A DNA stretch of 64,000 nt from Bacteroidia bacterium (GTDB lineage Bacteria; Bacteroidota; Bacteroidia; B-17B0; Aurantibacillaceae). Location of the stretch: contig JAEUTN010000022.1 of assembly GCA_016787895.1 (NCBI GenBank), positions 186,001-250,000 on the forward strand, given 5' to 3'. Positions 62,434-64,000 of the stretch are shown piece after piece. Every line of letters begins with the position of its first letter. Within the stretch, counting starts at the first letter, position 1. The notes under the pieces were generated by a model that saw only the letters and a program-made list of their open reading frames with translations, had not been told where the DNA came from and ran no database searches. The translations under genes and the position numbers were made by a program.

Positions 62434-62940
62434 ATGAAGGAAATAATAGTGGTAAGGCATGCCAAAAGCGATTGGGGAAACGAAGGTCTTAAGGACATCG
62501 ACCGTTTCCTCAGCGAAAGAGGGTACTCCGATGCCTATCAGCTCGCCAACTGGTTTTCCAAAAACAAAAGCAGTCCCGACCTTATCCTTTCCAGCACCGC
62601 TACAAGAGCCCTGAGCACGGCATTGATTTTTGCAAGAGCCTTGGAACTTCCCGTTTCAAAATTTGCCCTTGAGCCCGAGATTTACGAAGCCGATACCGAA
62701 ACCCTGCTGAAAGTGTTGTGGCAGCAAAAAGAAGAGATCAAATCCCTTATTCTGTTCGGGCACAACCCCGGTTTAACGAATTTATGCAACGAGCTGGCAG
62801 ATGCGTTTTATATCGATAATTTGCCTACCTGTGGTATGGTGTTTTTGCAGTTCGATTGCAAAAAATGGAGTGAACTGAAAAGCAAAAGCGGAAAAGTAAA
62901 GGGCCATGTTTTTCCAAAAGAATTTAAAAATCAGAATTAA
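62434..62940 (+). CDS. SixA-type histidine phosphatase
   Basis: 168 aa, the SixA size. The catalytic RHAKSDW (RHG-type) motif is near residue 8-14; the second conserved Arg is in SSTATRAL near 50, and the acid and His pair is in FGHNPGLTNL near 110. SixA-like enzymes remove phosphate from phosphohistidine of signalling or PTS-like proteins. In this window it lies 17 bases before ppk1, so an operon with polyphosphate kinase is probable, though its natural target is not shown. No membrane or signal segment. Confidence 0.92.
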   Translation: MKEIIVVRHAKSDWGNEGLKDIDRFLSERGYSDAYQLANWFSKNKSSPDLILSSTATRALSTALIFARALELPVSKFALEPEIYEADTETLLKVLWQQKEEIKSLILFGHNPGLTNLCNELADAFYIDNLPTCGMVFLQFDCKKWSELKSKSGKVKGHVFPKEFKNQN

Positions 62941-62957
62941 TACTAGTCGAAGGTTTT

Positions 62958-64000
62958 ATGAAAAAAAAACAAGCTCCATTCATTAACCGGGAGATCAGTT
63001 GGCTCTCTTTTAACGAAAGGGTGTTGCAGGAAGCGGCTGATAAAACCACTCCCCTGCTTGAACGTTTAAAATTTCTGGGCATCTTCAGCAACAACCGCGA
63101 TGAGTTTTACCGGGTGCGGGTAGCCACCGTAAAACGACTCACCAAACTTGGCAGAAAAGCCATACAGATGTATGGAGACGACCCGCATGAACTGCTGGTT
63201 AAATTGCAAAGAAAGGTGATTGAGCAACAAAACCTGTTCGAAAGCATTTATCAGGATTTGCTGGCCGAACTGGCACAAAACGATGTGTTTATTGTGAATG
63301 AAAAACAACTCACCTCCACACAGCGCATGTACGTTTCGGAGTATTTCAACACCGAGTTGGTGCCCAATCTTTTTCCCATCATGATTGATGAAACCAAAGC
63401 GTTTCCCTACATGAAGGATGAGGCCTCTTACCTTTACCTCAAATTACAATCGCCCAGCAAAACCCAGAAATTCAGGTACGCGCTGGTAGAGATTCCTACA
63501 GGTTCAGTGTCGCGATTTGTGATTCTGCCCAAACACGGCAACAAAAACTACATCATACTGGCCGACGATGTGATTCGTTACAACACCGATCAGATTTTTG
63601 AAGTGTTTGGTTACAAAACCGTGGAAGCCTATAACGTGAAACTTACGCGCGACGCGGAACTGGAGATCGACAACGATTTGAGCAAAAGCATGATGGAAAA
63701 AATTTCCAAAAGTGTAAAGGCCCGCAAACAAGGCTTGCCGGTGCGTTTTGTATACGATGCCGCCATGCCCGACGACATGCTCAAATACATCATGAAAAAA
63801 CTGGGCATGTCGAAAAAAGACAATGCCATACCGGGCGGGCGTTACCACAACTTTAAAGATTTTATCCGTTTCCCCGAATTAAAAGACAACAATCTGGTGT
63901 ACCATCACCCCATGCCCTTATTGCATAAGGACCTTGACGGACGTGCTTCCACCACCTTAAAAGCCATCAAAACCAAAGACGTTTTATTGCATTACCCCTA
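62958..64000 (+). CDS. ppk1: Polyphosphate kinase 1 (5' part)
   Basis: 347 codons are visible from ATG 62958; the rest lies beyond the window (full enzymes are about 690-720 aa). Polyphosphate kinase transfers the terminal phosphate of ATP to growing polyphosphate at the membrane. The family start FINREISWLSFNERVLQEA and the head-domain sequences (LKFLGIFSNNRDEFYRVRVA; GLPVRFVYDAAMP) are clear, then YHNFKDFIRFP. The catalytic histidines lie in the part not seen. Probably co-transcribed with the SixA gene, 17 bases upstream. Confidence 0.95.
   Translation, partial: MKKKQAPFINREISWLSFNERVLQEAADKTTPLLERLKFLGIFSNNRDEFYRVRVATVKRLTKLGRKAIQMYGDDPHELLVKLQRKVIEQQNLFESIYQDLLAELAQNDVFIVNEKQLTSTQRMYVSEYFNTELVPNLFPIMIDETKAFPYMKDEASYLYLKLQSPSKTQKFRYALVEIPTGSVSRFVILPKHGNKNYIILADDVIRYNTDQIFEVFGYKTVEAYNVKLTRDAELEIDNDLSKSMMEKISKSVKARKQGLPVRFVYDAAMPDDMLKYIMKKLGMSKKDNAIPGGRYHNFKDFIRFPELKDNNLVYHHPMPLLHKDLDGRASTTLKAIKTKDVLLHYP

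Noticed and set aside
1..64000. CRISPR arrays, tRNA/rRNA genes, insertion sequences, prophage genes
   Set aside because: I looked on both strands for regular direct repeats with spacers, transposase or integrase motifs and tRNA-like folds in the intergenic regions, and found none that I could support.

Overview
The window is chromosomal DNA from a member of the Bacteroidota, probably an aerobic or microaerobic, protein-degrading lineage near Flavobacteriales or Sphingobacteriales. Evidence: several large secreted proteins end in type IX secretion system (T9SS) sorting domains. Recognisable promoters follow the Bacteroidota pattern TTG-N19-TAnnTTTG, and ribosome binding sites are not of the Shine-Dalgarno type. 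The families present (DUF6702, DUF2027-Smr, EttA, single-repeat TSUP, SprA-like barrels) are also typical. I see no rRNA, tRNA, insertion sequence, CRISPR array, phage or plasmid signature. Most of the window is vertically inherited housekeeping DNA; weak signs of turnover occur only at about 0.8-1.9 kb and 33.0-33.5 kb.

Layout. 0-1.9 kb: the 5' part of a secreted surface protein, a small Cys-rich secreted protein, and a gene-poor stretch with a decayed gene. 1.9-9.7 kb (minus): a tight run, TraB/Tiki-like protease, MoxR AAA+ ATPase, helical 164-aa protein, NADH dehydrogenase II and fumarylacetoacetase. 9.8-13.9 kb (minus): small protein, thioredoxin reductase, universal stress protein, EttA. 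14-15.5 kb: a Cas4-like/RNase H-like DUF2779 protein, ending at a bidirectional terminator shared with a small lipoprotein. 15.9-18.7 kb (plus): pyrD, HMG-CoA lyase-like and LRR genes with overlapping ends, convergent with an M23/LysM peptidase. 19.8-23.2 kb: DUF6702 head to head with HupE/UreJ, then an M1 peptidase. 23.2-32.1 kb: a giant T9SS protein, UvrD helicase, and a T9SS M43 protease with a strong terminator. 32.1-38.6 kb: MBL hydrolase, YCII protein, serine hydrolase with TPR, and a two-gene cassette with an M48-like peptidase. 38.6-43.4 kb (minus): comEC, DUF2027-Smr, DegT aminotransferase, PglC-like sugar transferase. 43.5-49.8 kb: second T9SS M43 protease, SPFH protein, divergent TPR protein, T9SS Ig-like protein. 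49.9-52.6 kb: NADP isocitrate dehydrogenase diverging from phosphatidylserine decarboxylase and a YceI protein. 52.6-62.4 kb (minus): SprA-like barrel, M20 amidohydrolase with half-size TSUP permease, a three-part pseudo-peptidase/propeller/barrel protein, and DUF2130. 62.4-64 kb (plus): SixA-type phosphatase and the 5' part of polyphosphate kinase.

Functionally the window combines central and amino-acid catabolism (icd, fahA, HMG-CoA lyase-like, ndh), envelope biogenesis and surface display (T9SS cargo, outer-membrane barrels, M23, psd), and nucleic-acid handling (UvrD, Smr, ComEC, two PD-(D/E)XK-type proteins of poorly known role). I did not find a clear-cut new defence system. The best leads for undescribed biology are the TraB/MoxR/helical-protein operon without DUF58 or VWA partners, the catalytically dead gluzincin-propeller-barrel protein, the stand-alone DUF2779 nuclease-like protein, and the comEC-Smr-DegT-PglC operon.
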